Assembly: GCA_028277405.1 (NCBI GenBank)
Contig: JANQGH010000041.1
Coordinates: forward strand, 1 to 44,266
From: Alphaproteobacteria bacterium
GTDB taxonomy: Bacteria > Pseudomonadota > Alphaproteobacteria > DSM-16000 > Inquilinaceae
Length of the DNA: 44,266 nucleotides
Reading direction: 5' to 3'
The position numbers and the translations under genes were made by a program. The first letter of the stretch is position 1. The number at the start of each line of letters is the position of its first letter. The notes below the pieces were generated by a model, which was not told the origin of the DNA, did not search any database, and saw nothing but the letters and a program-made list of their open reading frames with translations. Shown here piece after piece: positions 18,394 through 26,259 of this stretch.

Positions 18394-18540
18394 CGTTCCA
18401 AATGGCCTGAGTGGCCGCAACAGCTAGGAACGTTGGGCCTATCAAAAACCGGAGCTTTGGCCGAGGCGCTCGGCCCGATCACCTGCGCCCCTCAACGCAT
18501 CTTCAGATCGGCGTGTCTGGCGGGGTCGATCGCGCGCGAG

Positions 18541-18954
18541 CTATGCCTCGCTGGCAGATCCGAATTCCCCGACAGATGATGAACCGGCACGGCCCGTTCG
18601 CTGCTCCAGCCGATCCGCCAGCGCGACGATAGACCCCGTTTGCGCTGAGTCCGAAGAAGCCTGCGCAATGACCCTTAGCCCACGCGCTATGTTGAAGCGG
18701 TCCACCAGTGGAAGACCATCGGACCCTTCAACGATAGCACCGGCGAGCAAACCCAACTGATCTTCAAAGGCCGGACCAGCAAAACCACCGATCCGCAGCT
18801 GGTCGATGGCGGCCGCGACCAGAACCTCGCACTCTCCGCCTGTTGAGCAGGCAACGACGATGTCGCTATAGTCAGGAACCTGAGATATGGCGGGCGATGT
18901 AAACGCAAGACTTGCTGCAAGGGCCGCTGCGAAACCCATCGATTTGCGCTTCAT
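18541..18954 (-). CDS. Small exported protein, unknown function
   Basis: A 137-residue protein with a clear Sec signal peptide (MKRKSMGFAAALAASLAFTSPAISQ, cleavage expected after AISQ or nearby). The mature part has two cysteines (VVACSTGGEC) that could form a disulfide, then an acidic helical region and a Ser/Gly-rich C-terminus. I do not recognise the family. It lies between the polysaccharide locus and the sulfatase region, alone on its strand. Codon use looks like that of its neighbours, so it is probably a real gene. Confidence 0.68.
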   Translation of the reverse strand: MKRKSMGFAAALAASLAFTSPAISQVPDYSDIVVACSTGGECEVLVAAAIDQLRIGGFAGPAFEDQLGLLAGAIVEGSDGLPLVDRFNIARGLRVIAQASSDSAQTGSIVALADRLEQRTGRAGSSSVGEFGSASEA

Positions 18955-19110
18955 GGTGGTACCTCTCTGGGTGAACTAACCCATAGATAGCTCATTCGCG
19001 CGACCGATTCAACAGTTAGGGCCACCATTCGTCGCCCTTGCGACAACCAGCCTGGAAAGCCGTCTTTCCGCCACTGCCCAGGCCATCCGTCGCACCATCG
19101 GCGTCCGGGG

Positions 19111-19371
19111 TCAGCGAGGATTGCGCGGTGGTCCTCGATGCCGCAGCGACCGATCGGTGGTCTTCAAGAAGCCGCGCGCCGACCGCGACGTTCGTCGGTA
19201 TCCGTGGATCGGAATCAGCACCACCGCCACCAGAACGGCCACGAGCATTGGTGCCCATAGCGGAAGGGTCACGGTCCACCACGACCAGTCGATATAGCCT
19301 ATGAGTTTCAGGCCGGCGAAGGCGATCGCCAACAGCCAGATGATGAGCGATCCGACAACGATCCATGCCAT
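19111..19371 (-). CDS. Small membrane protein with WSWW motif
   Basis: An 86-residue protein with two hydrophobic helices separated by IGYIDWSWWTVTLPLWAP. This arrangement (helix, W-S-W-W, P-L-W, helix) recurs in short bacterial and phage membrane proteins of unknown function. The basic C-terminus (HGYRRTSRSARGFLK) should stay in the cytoplasm. I chose the ATG of MAWIVVGS because it opens the first helix; the frame is open further upstream. No clear operon partner is present. Confidence 0.55.
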   Translation of the reverse strand: MAWIVVGSLIIWLLAIAFAGLKLIGYIDWSWWTVTLPLWAPMLVAVLVAVVLIPIHGYRRTSRSARGFLKTTDRSLRHRGPPRNPR

Positions 19372-19749
19372 GACAAGCCCGCCAGCCTCGAACACACAAA
19401 CGAAAATCAGCTGCACAATCCGCCGCCATGGAATACAATTCAAGATTGTTTTTGCTGGCTCGCGAAGACGCTGATGACATAACGCCATTTGGCATGGCGG
19501 GGCCAACAAAAAGGGCGCGGTCGTTCGTTCGCCTTCCGATCGCTGTTGGGCGGGACCGATACAGAGCCTTACCCCAAGAGGGATTTATTGGAACGCCGAC
19601 GAACGGAGTTTGGAGCCTGCGTGTGTGCCCTCTGAAAACAGCGAAGCTCCATCGCGGCACCTGTTGTAGGTTAAGGGGAAGCGGCTTCGCTCGGTCCGGT
19701 AGGGGCCAGCCATGCCATTTGGCGACCTGTCCTGGAAGAGCCCACCTGA
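19372..19749. other. 378-base region without a supported gene upstream of the FGE gene
   Basis: Frames across it look non-coding. It must contain the promoter of the formylglycine-generating enzyme gene, whose ribosome site GGAAGAG lies at about 19733-19739. A 5-bp inverted repeat ACAAT-N5-ATTGT at 19435-19449 is the only local symmetry noticed. No copy of the ATGAATTC-type operator is present here. Confidence 0.5.
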
Positions 19750-20595
19750 ATGAACGCCCTTGCATCTTTCGCAGGCGGTAACAGCTTTGTCGGGACCGAC
19801 CGGCCCGAACTGCCACAGGACGGCGAAGGCCCGCGCCGGGCGGTTCGGCTGAAGCCGTTCCGGCTGGAAACCTGCACCGTGACCGTTGAACGATTTGCCG
19901 CCTTCGTCACCGAAACGGGGTACGTTTCCGAGGCCGAGCGACTTGGCTGGTCAGCGGTCTTTGCCGGGTTCCTGACCGATGGATTCGGGCCGGGGCGACC
20001 CAGAACGTCGAGCGACTGGTGGCGGCCGGTCGACGGCGCCTGCTGGCGCCACCCGGAAGGTCCGGGCTCGACGATCGAGGACCGGGCCTATCATCCGGCG
20101 ACGCACATCTCATGGGCCGACGCATCGGCCTTCGCCGACTGGGCCGGCGGACGGTTGCCGACGGAGGCGGAGTGGGAGCATGCCGCGCGCGACGGCGCCG
20201 GCGACCGGCGTTTTCCCTGGGGCGACGCGGAGCCGACGGACACCGAGATCTTCTGCAACATCTGGCAAGGCCGCTTTCCCACAGAAAACACCCTGGCGGA
20301 CGGCTATTACGGGACCTGCCCGGTCGACGCCTTCCCGCCCAATTCCGCCGGGCTGTTCAACATGGCCGGCAATGTCTGGGAATGGACAGCCGACGCCTTT
20401 CGGGTGCGCTCGCTGTCGCGCGAGGCGCGAAGCACGAACCGCCGGGCCACGGACGAACGGCTGAAGGTGGTCAAGGGCGGTTCGTTCCTCTGCCACATCA
20501 GCTATTGCTATCGCTATCGCATTGCCGCCCGCATCGGCCTGCCGCCGGACAGCGCGGCCTCCAACTCCGGCTTTCGGATCGCTTACGACGCTTGA
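19750..20595 (+). CDS. Formylglycine-generating enzyme (FGE-sulfatase family, cytoplasmic)
   Basis: A 281-residue SUMF1/FGE-fold protein. It has the N-terminal LETCTVTVERFAAFVTETGY (about 40-59), the central HPVTHISW-equivalent YHPATHISWADASAFADWAG with LPTEAEWEHAARDG, and GLFNMAGNVWEWTADAF. The C-terminus holds GGSFLCHISYCYRYRIAAR (residues 243-261) with Cys248 and Cys253, equal to the copper-binding active-site cysteine pair of true FGE. It therefore should convert the CxPxR cysteine of type I sulfatases to formylglycine using O2. It has no signal peptide. The next gene, convergent and 18 bases away, is a sulfatase carrying exactly that target, its likely client. Confidence 0.95.
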   Translation: MNALASFAGGNSFVGTDRPELPQDGEGPRRAVRLKPFRLETCTVTVERFAAFVTETGYVSEAERLGWSAVFAGFLTDGFGPGRPRTSSDWWRPVDGACWRHPEGPGSTIEDRAYHPATHISWADASAFADWAGGRLPTEAEWEHAARDGAGDRRFPWGDAEPTDTEIFCNIWQGRFPTENTLADGYYGTCPVDAFPPNSAGLFNMAGNVWEWTADAFRVRSLSREARSTNRRATDERLKVVKGGSFLCHISYCYRYRIAARIGLPPDSAASNSGFRIAYDA

Positions 20596-20613
20596 CCGGT
20601 CGGCGCCTCGGGG

Positions 20614-22107
20614 TCAGTCGGCCGACGGGGCTTCCGGAAAGAACTCCATGAAGCCTTTGGTGTGCCGGGGCGGCACCGGCCATTGGTCGCCGCGCGTGGC
20701 CGACAGGGATCGGTCCGGCCCCGGTCGGAACGTCCTCGCGGGCTCGCCGACCAATCGCGTGCCGTCCAGCCACGCTTCGTCCGTGCCGTAAAGCTGACCG
20801 ACCAGCGCGTCCGTCAGCCTTTGCAAGGTCTGCGCATGGACCGGATCGCCCGCCAAATCCTCTGCCTCGTCCGGATCCTGATCGAGGTCGAAAAGCTGAC
20901 GATGGTTTCCGACCGGGTACCAGATCAGCTTGTAGCGCTTGTCGCGGATCATGCGTGACGAATGCGGCCCTTCGCCGAACTCGCCATAGAGCTGGTCCCG
21001 CGTCGTGTCGCCGACCATCGAATGGCCTTCCACCGATGCCGGGATGTCGATGCCGCAAAGATCAAGCAAGGTGGGCATGACGTCTTGCAGGCAGACCAGA
21101 CGGTCGTCCACCCGCCTGAAGCCGACCCGGCTGTCGTTCTTCGTGCCGACCAGGATCATCGGAATGCCGCAGGACGGCTCGTAGAACACCTGCTTCGCCC
21201 ACATGCCGTGATTGCCCAGCATGTCGCCATGATCGGAGGTGAACAGGATGATCGTGTCGTCCAGAATGCCCTCGTCGCGCAGGGTCCCGACCAGGTAGGC
21301 CACCTGGTGATCGATGTGGGTGCACAGGGCGTAGAAGGCGCGGCGCCCCATTTCGATCTGCTGGTCATTGTAGCGGTCGCCGCGTGTCTGGACCGCCTGG
21401 GCGTTGAACGGCAAATCCGCCCGATCCCTCGCCCAGTCGCCGATGACCGGCCTGTCGATCTCGATGTCGCGATAGAGATCCCAATAGCGTTTCAGCGGCA
21501 CCAGGGGCGGATGGGGATGTCGGAAGCCACAGTACCAAAAGCCCGGGCGCGTCGGATCGCGCCGCTTGATCATGCGGGCCGTGTTGTAAGCGGCCCAGTT
21601 GGTCGCGTGCAGCTCGTCGGGCAGGTGCCAGGTCGTTGTGGCATAGCCATTGTTGCTCATCCCATGGTCGAACTGCCGTCCGGGATGGCCCTTGTCGCCA
21701 AGGAAGATCTCGTAATCGTCGGTCACGCCATAGAAGGCGCGCCCTTCGTCGTCGACGAGCACGTCGTCAAAGCCGATCCGGTCGCGCTGCGGAAAGACAT
21801 GGATCTTGCCGACGGCCTGGGCCTGATAGCCGGCATCGCGGAAGGTCTGCGGCAGGGTCGGCAGGTCCGGCATCTCAAGCGTGGCCTGGAACCGCCGGTC
21901 GCCATGGGTCTTTGCGGGGGTTCCAGTCATCAAGGTCCGCCGTGCTGGAATGCAGACGGGATGTTCGGAATAGCAGTTCGAAAAGCGAACGCCGTTGCGT
22001 GCCAGGCCGTCCAGCGACGGCGTCTGGATCGCCGGATGCCCAGCGCAGCCCAGCAGGGTCGCGGACCAGTGGTCGACGACAATCATCAAGACGTTGGGCC
22101 TGGTCAT
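20614..22107 (-). CDS. Type I sulfatase, cysteine type, predicted cytoplasmic
   Basis: A 497-residue alkaline-phosphatase-superfamily hydrolase of sulfate esters. The activation motif is VCIPARRTLMTG with Cys52, Pro54 and Arg56, the FGE-recognised CxPxR core. Metal ligands are seen at MIVVDHW (Asp12) and in FTSDHGDMLGNHGMWAKQ near residue 289-306, including the later Lys. There is no signal peptide (MTRPNVLMIVVD is already the first strand), so the substrate must be imported. It is the last gene of tctC-tctB-tctA-lacI-sulfatase, overlapping lacI by 4 bases. Phosphonate monoester hydrolase is an alternative in this superfamily, but the FGE neighbour favours a sulfatase. The substrate is unknown. 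Confidence 0.93.
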   Translation of the reverse strand: MTRPNVLMIVVDHWSATLLGCAGHPAIQTPSLDGLARNGVRFSNCYSEHPVCIPARRTLMTGTPAKTHGDRRFQATLEMPDLPTLPQTFRDAGYQAQAVGKIHVFPQRDRIGFDDVLVDDEGRAFYGVTDDYEIFLGDKGHPGRQFDHGMSNNGYATTTWHLPDELHATNWAAYNTARMIKRRDPTRPGFWYCGFRHPHPPLVPLKRYWDLYRDIEIDRPVIGDWARDRADLPFNAQAVQTRGDRYNDQQIEMGRRAFYALCTHIDHQVAYLVGTLRDEGILDDTIILFTSDHGDMLGNHGMWAKQVFYEPSCGIPMILVGTKNDSRVGFRRVDDRLVCLQDVMPTLLDLCGIDIPASVEGHSMVGDTTRDQLYGEFGEGPHSSRMIRDKRYKLIWYPVGNHRQLFDLDQDPDEAEDLAGDPVHAQTLQRLTDALVGQLYGTDEAWLDGTRLVGEPARTFRPGPDRSLSATRGDQWPVPPRHTKGFMEFFPEAPSAD

Positions 22108-23162
22108 CTGCCGGTCTCCATTTCAACGTTCTCTGCTTCATAATCGGACGGCACGCGGGCGGAGCCGCGCACCTTGAGGTGGACTCTCAGTCGTTCCTGC
22201 ACCGGCGGCGTCGCCTCGCGGTCCAAGAGCGCGGAGAGGATCTCGACGGCGCGATGGCTCATGGAATCCGGGCTGGATACGACCGTCGTCAGGTCGTAGT
22301 TGCGCCAGCGGGATTCCGCTGCGTCGTTGTAGCCGATAACCGAAACGTCGCGGCCGGCGCGCAGGCCAAACTCGTGGCGCAGCGCGTCGATCGCCGCCCA
22401 GGCCATGATGTCCGAGGCACAAAAGATCGCATCCGGCGGTGCCGGGCCGCGCATCAGGGCCTCGGTCGCGGCAAAGCCGCCTTCATAGCTGAAATCGCCG
22501 GCCTTCACCTGCGGGCTGGACGGCAAGGCGGCGCGGAACCCGTCACCGCGATCGCGGCTGGTCGATGCCCCCTCGATCCCGGCGATGTAAGCGAACCGGT
22601 GATGACCCGCCGCCAGCATGAATTCGGCGACCAAACGCCCGCCTTGGTGGTCGTCGGGAACGACGAAGTTGACCGACGGCTGGTCGGCATAGCGGTTCAT
22701 CAACACGATGGGCACACCCAGGGCTTCCGACATGCGGGCCACATCGGTCGTCAGACGGGCGGAGACCATGATGATGCCGTCGACGCGGTAATCGCCGACA
22801 TCGTCGACGATCGTGTCCAGATCCTGGCTGGACGGGATTGAAAACAAAAGCGTTTGATAGCCCGCCTGGCGCAGCGCACCGTTGATCTGGTGCAGGATGG
22901 CCACATAGAACGAGTAATACATGTCGGCGATGACCACGGCGACGATCCGCGATCGCTTGTCGATCAGGCTGCGCGCCAGCGCGTTGGGGCGAAACCCCAG
23001 CTCCTTGGCGGCGGCCTCGATCTTGGCCCTGGCTTCGGCGCCGACATAGCCGCGTTTGGAAAATGCCCGCGACACGGCGGCCTGCGAGACACCGGCCCGC
23101 CGCGCGACATCGTAGGATGTCGGCCGCTTGGTGCGTTCCGGTTCTTTCTTGCCCTTGCTCAC
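22104..23162 (-). CDS. LacI-family transcriptional regulator of the TTT/sulfatase operon
   Basis: A 352-residue repressor with an N-terminal helix-turn-helix (SYDVARRAGVSQAAVSRAFS, about 17-36), hinge helix (PNALARSLIDK) and a periplasmic-binding-protein-like effector domain (from IVAVVIADMYYSFYVAIL). The start is GTG and overlaps the tctA stop as GTGA; the sulfatase ATG overlaps its own stop as ATGA, so it is translated in the middle of the operon. It is the natural candidate to bind the ATGAATTCGAATGCAT near-palindromes, which have the even length and central CG usual for LacI operators. Ligand: presumably the imported compound or its desulfated product. Confidence 0.93.
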   Translation of the reverse strand: MSKGKKEPERTKRPTSYDVARRAGVSQAAVSRAFSKRGYVGAEARAKIEAAAKELGFRPNALARSLIDKRSRIVAVVIADMYYSFYVAILHQINGALRQAGYQTLLFSIPSSQDLDTIVDDVGDYRVDGIIMVSARLTTDVARMSEALGVPIVLMNRYADQPSVNFVVPDDHQGGRLVAEFMLAAGHHRFAYIAGIEGASTSRDRGDGFRAALPSSPQVKAGDFSYEGGFAATEALMRGPAPPDAIFCASDIMAWAAIDALRHEFGLRAGRDVSVIGYNDAAESRWRNYDLTTVVSSPDSMSHRAVEILSALLDREATPPVQERLRVHLKVRGSARVPSDYEAENVEMETGR

Positions 23163-24640
23163 TTCTTCCTAGCTCGAAATGCCTTGACGATCGGCCACGC
23201 GATGATGACGGCCGTGATGATGAAGAGGACCAGCGCGATGGGCTGCTGGAAAAACGACAGGAAGTCACCACCGCTGAACATCAATCCCTGGCGCAAGGAT
23301 TCCTCGAAATTCAGGCCTAGGGCCATGCCGATGACGATCGGCGCCATCGGCACGCCGAGAAACCGCATGAAGACGCCCGCCACGCCGGCAATGACCGCCA
23401 CCATCACATCCAGCGGGTTGCCCCGCACGGTGTAGGCGCCGACCAGCGACATGACCAGGACCATGCCCATCAGCAACGGTTCTGGCATGCGCAGGACGCG
23501 GGTGAAGACCTGGGCACCGAGGGCGCCGACGACGAACATCAGCACGTTGGCAATCGCCAGCACGATGAAGATGCCGGTCAGAACCTCCGGGCTGTTGTTC
23601 AACAGTTGCACGCCCGGGATGATGCCGTGGATCAACAGCGCGCCCAGCATCACCGCCGTGCCCCCGTCGCCGGGAATACCCAGCGCCAGGGTCGGCACCA
23701 GCGCCCCGCCCGTTACGGCGTTGTTCGATGCCTCGGACGCGATGATGCCGTCCGGCTCGCCCTTGCCGAAATTCTCCGATCGGCGCGAGGTGCGCCGGAC
23801 TTCCGCATAGCTGACGAAGGTCGCCGCCGTGGCACCGGTGCCTGGCAGGATGCCGATCAGCGTGCCGATCAGGCTGGACTGGACCAGCGCCTTGATCCGG
23901 ATGCGCCATTCGCGCCAGGGCGCCAAACGGAACCCGACATTGGCGACCTTGCTCTCACGCTTTTCCGGCACGTATTTCGCCGCCCGCATGAACACTTCCG
24001 ACAAGGCGAACAGGCCGATCAGCAAGCTGATCAGCGCCAGCCCGCCCGACAGCACGCCGATGTCGTAATCGAAGCGCGGCATGCCGGTCATGTTGTCCGT
24101 GCCGATCATCGCCAGGAACAGGCCGATGACGCCGGCCAAGAGACCCTTCAGCATCGAGCCGCGCGACACCCAGGCGATGCAGGTAAGCGCGAACAGGATA
24201 AGCGCAAAGGTTTCCGCCGGGCCGAAGCGAAGGCTGAACCGCGCCAGTTGCGGTGCCGCGATGATCAGGATGACGAGGGAGAACAGCCCCCCGAAGGTCG
24301 ACGCCGCGGTGCACCAGCCGAGCGCCAGGTTGGCCTCGCCCCGCTGGGCCATGGGGTAGCCGTCCAGCACCGTCGCGGCGGATTGGGGCGTACCGGGCGT
24401 GTTGATCAGGATTGCCGAGATCGAGCCGCCATAGACCGAACTGGCATAAATGCACAGCAACAGCGTGATGGCCGCGATGCTGGACATGGAATAGGTGAAG
24501 GGCAGCGCGACGACCAGCGCCAGCACCGTGCCCATGCCCGGCAAGGCGCCGACGATGGTGCCGAAGGTGGTGCCGATCAGGATTGCCAGCAGCACCTCGA
24601 AAGAGGCCAGTTGCGAGACGGCGGCCGCGAGGTTTTCCAT
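23159..24640 (-). CDS. tctA: TTT transporter large membrane subunit (TctA family)
   Basis: A 493-residue integral membrane protein with about 12 helices. The family signature GTIVGALPGMGTVLALVVALPFTY lies near residue 26-49, with a repeated version in the second half (GTLIGILPGTGATAATFVSYAE, about 257-278), and the motifs YASSVYGGSISAILINTPGTP and GIPGDGGTAVMLGALLIHG. TctA forms the ion-coupled pathway of tripartite tricarboxylate transporters, working with TctB and a periplasmic TctC. It starts 3 bases after tctB. Substrates of this family are mostly organic acids, so a carboxylated or sulfated acidic compound is a reasonable guess here. Confidence 0.96.
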   Translation of the reverse strand: MENLAAAVSQLASFEVLLAILIGTTFGTIVGALPGMGTVLALVVALPFTYSMSSIAAITLLLCIYASSVYGGSISAILINTPGTPQSAATVLDGYPMAQRGEANLALGWCTAASTFGGLFSLVILIIAAPQLARFSLRFGPAETFALILFALTCIAWVSRGSMLKGLLAGVIGLFLAMIGTDNMTGMPRFDYDIGVLSGGLALISLLIGLFALSEVFMRAAKYVPEKRESKVANVGFRLAPWREWRIRIKALVQSSLIGTLIGILPGTGATAATFVSYAEVRRTSRRSENFGKGEPDGIIASEASNNAVTGGALVPTLALGIPGDGGTAVMLGALLIHGIIPGVQLLNNSPEVLTGIFIVLAIANVLMFVVGALGAQVFTRVLRMPEPLLMGMVLVMSLVGAYTVRGNPLDVMVAVIAGVAGVFMRFLGVPMAPIVIGMALGLNFEESLRQGLMFSGGDFLSFFQQPIALVLFIITAVIIAWPIVKAFRARKK

Positions 24641-24643
24641 GGC

Positions 24644-25105
24644 TTAGAGGGTTCCGAACCAGGGCGAGATCGGCAGCGGCAGGCGGAAGACCTCCAAGAA
24701 CAGCGCCCACAGCGCGAAGACGAAAAGCGCCCCGACCACGATCGTCACGCCGTACCGCCGATAGCCAAAGACCGCGACGAAGACGATGAAGGCCGGCAGG
24801 CAGGCAAAGACGAAGCCAACCTCCATCATCGCCACGGCCGCGACCGCGACGATGGCGATGATGATCCACAAGCGACGCCAGGCGACCCCGGCGAATACGC
24901 CGTCGGCCTCCCTATCCCCGCCGGCGACAATCGCGATCAAGGCGGCAAGCACCATCCAGGCGATCAGGAAGATGCGGGGGACGAAGACGGTCGAGACGTC
25001 GCCGAACATCGGCTCGCCGACATCCATGGCGAAGCTCGACGCGAACAGGAGAGCCGCGATCAGAAACAGCGCCAGGGCGCCGATCCGCACCGGATTCATC
25101 GACAT
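24644..25105 (-). CDS. tctB: TTT transporter small membrane subunit (TctB family)
   Basis: A 153-residue protein with four predicted helices in the usual TctB order: one after the short N-terminus (IGALALFLIAALLFASSF), one at VFVPRIFLIAWMVLAALIAIV, and a close pair in the second half. Sequence is poorly conserved in this family, so the call relies on length, topology and position between tctC and tctA. ATG MSMNPVR is the start given; the second Met is equally possible. A 62-base gap separates it from tctC. Confidence 0.92.
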   Translation of the reverse strand: MSMNPVRIGALALFLIAALLFASSFAMDVGEPMFGDVSTVFVPRIFLIAWMVLAALIAIVAGGDREADGVFAGVAWRRLWIIIAIVAVAAVAMMEVGFVFACLPAFIVFVAVFGYRRYGVTIVVGALFVFALWALFLEVFRLPLPISPWFGTL

Positions 25106-25167
25106 GCTTCGTCCCCGCTAAGCCCGAACACCACCGGACCTTAGAGGATTTACCGCAATCGCGCCGG

Positions 25168-26112
25168 CTAGTTCGCCAGGCCCAAGCTGCGCAGCCGTTC
25201 GCCGTTGGCGGCGAATTGCGAGGCGAAGAACTCGGCAAACTCATCCGTCGGCATGTAGCGGACCTGGCGATTGGCGGCATCCATGTTGGAGGTGAAACCT
25301 TCGCTGTGGACCGCCTGATCGCAGGCTTCGGCCAACGTCGTCACGATCTCGGCCGGCGTGCCGGCAGGGGCGAAGAAACCGAACCAGACATAGTTCTCGA
25401 TGTTCTCGTAACCGAGTTCTGCAAGGGTCGGGATGTCGGGCAGTTCCTCGCTGCGCGTGCTGTCGAGAATGGCCAACGGGCGCAGGCCAAAGCGCTCGCC
25501 CGCGTCGGCGAACCAGACGGTCATGTGAACCCGCCCGCCCAGCATCGACTGTGCGACGGCGTTGATGCCCTCATGGGGGATGTAGTTGAAATCGACACCC
25601 AGCATCTGGGCAAGCGCGGCCTGGCCGATATGCGGCAGAGACCCCGGCGGTGGGCCGGCCGTGACGACGTTTGAGTCCTGCGCCTGCTGCACCAGGTCGT
25701 CGATCGACTGGATGTCGGAGTCGGCAGGCACTGTCACATACATCGGGCCCTGGGCGACCAGACAGATCGGCTCCCAGGAATCCGCGCCATACTCCGTCTC
25801 GCGCATATGGGGCTGGGTCGTTGTGGTGCCGACCGGCATGAAACCGAGGCTGTATCCGTCCGGATCGGCCTGCGACAGCTGGGTGGCGCCGATGACGCCG
25901 CCGGCGCCCTCGACGTTCGTGACGATGATGTCGGTGCCCAGGATCTCTTCCATCTCCTGCGCGAAGAAGCGACCGGGGACGTCGGTTCCGCCGCCCGCGC
26001 TGAACGGGATCATGACGTTGATGGTTTGATCGGGGTACTGGGCCGTCGCCGGCGCCGACAGGCCGGTCGTCATCAGAATGGCGGCTGCAAGGACTGTGAT
26101 TTGGGTTTTCAT
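25168..26112 (-). CDS. tctC: TTT periplasmic solute-binding protein (TctC/Bug family)
   Basis: A 314-residue Bug-family receptor. The signal peptide is MKTQITVLAAAILMTTGLSA-PATAQ, with YPDQTINVMIPFSAGGGTDVPGRF following, the standard family opening. The GPPPGSLPHIGQAALAQMLG loop near 152-171 corresponds to the ligand carboxylate-binding region. It captures the substrate in the periplasm and hands it to TctAB. First gene of the operon; its promoter (TTGACA, 17 bp, TCGAAT) is overlaid by two copies of the ATGAATTC near-palindrome. An Asp in place of a conserved position (GTDVPGR) hints at ligand differences within the family, but substrate prediction is not safe. Confidence 0.95.
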   Translation of the reverse strand: MKTQITVLAAAILMTTGLSAPATAQYPDQTINVMIPFSAGGGTDVPGRFFAQEMEEILGTDIIVTNVEGAGGVIGATQLSQADPDGYSLGFMPVGTTTTQPHMRETEYGADSWEPICLVAQGPMYVTVPADSDIQSIDDLVQQAQDSNVVTAGPPPGSLPHIGQAALAQMLGVDFNYIPHEGINAVAQSMLGGRVHMTVWFADAGERFGLRPLAILDSTRSEELPDIPTLAELGYENIENYVWFGFFAPAGTPAEIVTTLAEACDQAVHSEGFTSNMDAANRQVRYMPTDEFAEFFASQFAANGERLRSLGLAN

Positions 26113-26151
26113 CTCGCTCCTCCCGGTTGCCGCGGCCTCGTTCGGCCGCTT

Positions 26152-26167
26152 GTGAATTCTAATTCAT
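26152..26167. promoter_or_regulatory. Operator A2 (ATGAATTAGAATTCAC on the minus strand)
   Basis: A diverged copy of operator A1; its centre is 22 bp from that of A1, two helical turns, on the downstream side of the tctC promoter. The same half-site ATGAATT/GAATTCAT is used. Confidence 0.55.
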
Positions 26168-26173
26168 ACGCGC

Positions 26174-26189
26174 ATGCATTCGAATTCAT
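26174..26189. promoter_or_regulatory. Operator A1 (ATGAATTCGAATGCAT on the minus strand)
   Basis: Near-palindrome matching 14 of 16 positions, central CG, covering the -10 of the tctC promoter. The identical 16-mer lies in front of the short-chain dehydrogenase pair (27828-27843). Likely site of the LacI regulator encoded in the tct operon. Confidence 0.62.
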
Positions 26190-26206
26190 GCGACGCCGAT
26201 TGTCAA
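26178..26206 (-). promoter_or_regulatory. Candidate sigma-70 promoter of the tctC operon
   Basis: On the minus strand a perfect -35 TTGACA (26201-26206) is followed, after 17 bases, by TCGAAT (26178-26183) as -10 (4 of 6). The -10 lies inside the operator at 26174-26189, a classical repression geometry. The start codon is 62-66 bases downstream of the -10. Confidence 0.6.
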
Positions 26207-26259
26207 GGCTTGGCGTGCCGGCATGCTGTTGGGTGTGTTCAGACGGCCTTGATGGGCAT

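Noticed and set aside
18394..18432. Inverted repeat CGTTCC...GGAACG with inner GGCC-TGAGT-GGCC after the polymerase gene
   Set aside because: Short stems with unequal internal loops and no T-run; could be chance. Not listed as a terminator.
19016..19816. 266-codon minus-strand frame across the small membrane protein and FGE promoter region
   Set aside because: No recognisable domain. The alternative frame inside it encodes a convincing two-helix membrane protein, and its 5' part overlaps the FGE start.
20614..22107. Identification as choline sulfatase (BetC)
   Set aside because: The motif is CIPAR rather than the CAPGR-type of BetC, and no choline or betaine genes are near.
20962..22143. 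393-codon plus-strand frame opposite the sulfatase
   Set aside because: Antisense shadow of a well-supported gene; the sulfatase frame has all family motifs and operon overlap.
23606..25144. 512-codon plus-strand frame across tctA and tctB
   Set aside because: Very rich in Asp/Arg/Gln with no hydrophobic core, covering two genes with clear membrane-protein sequences on the other strand.
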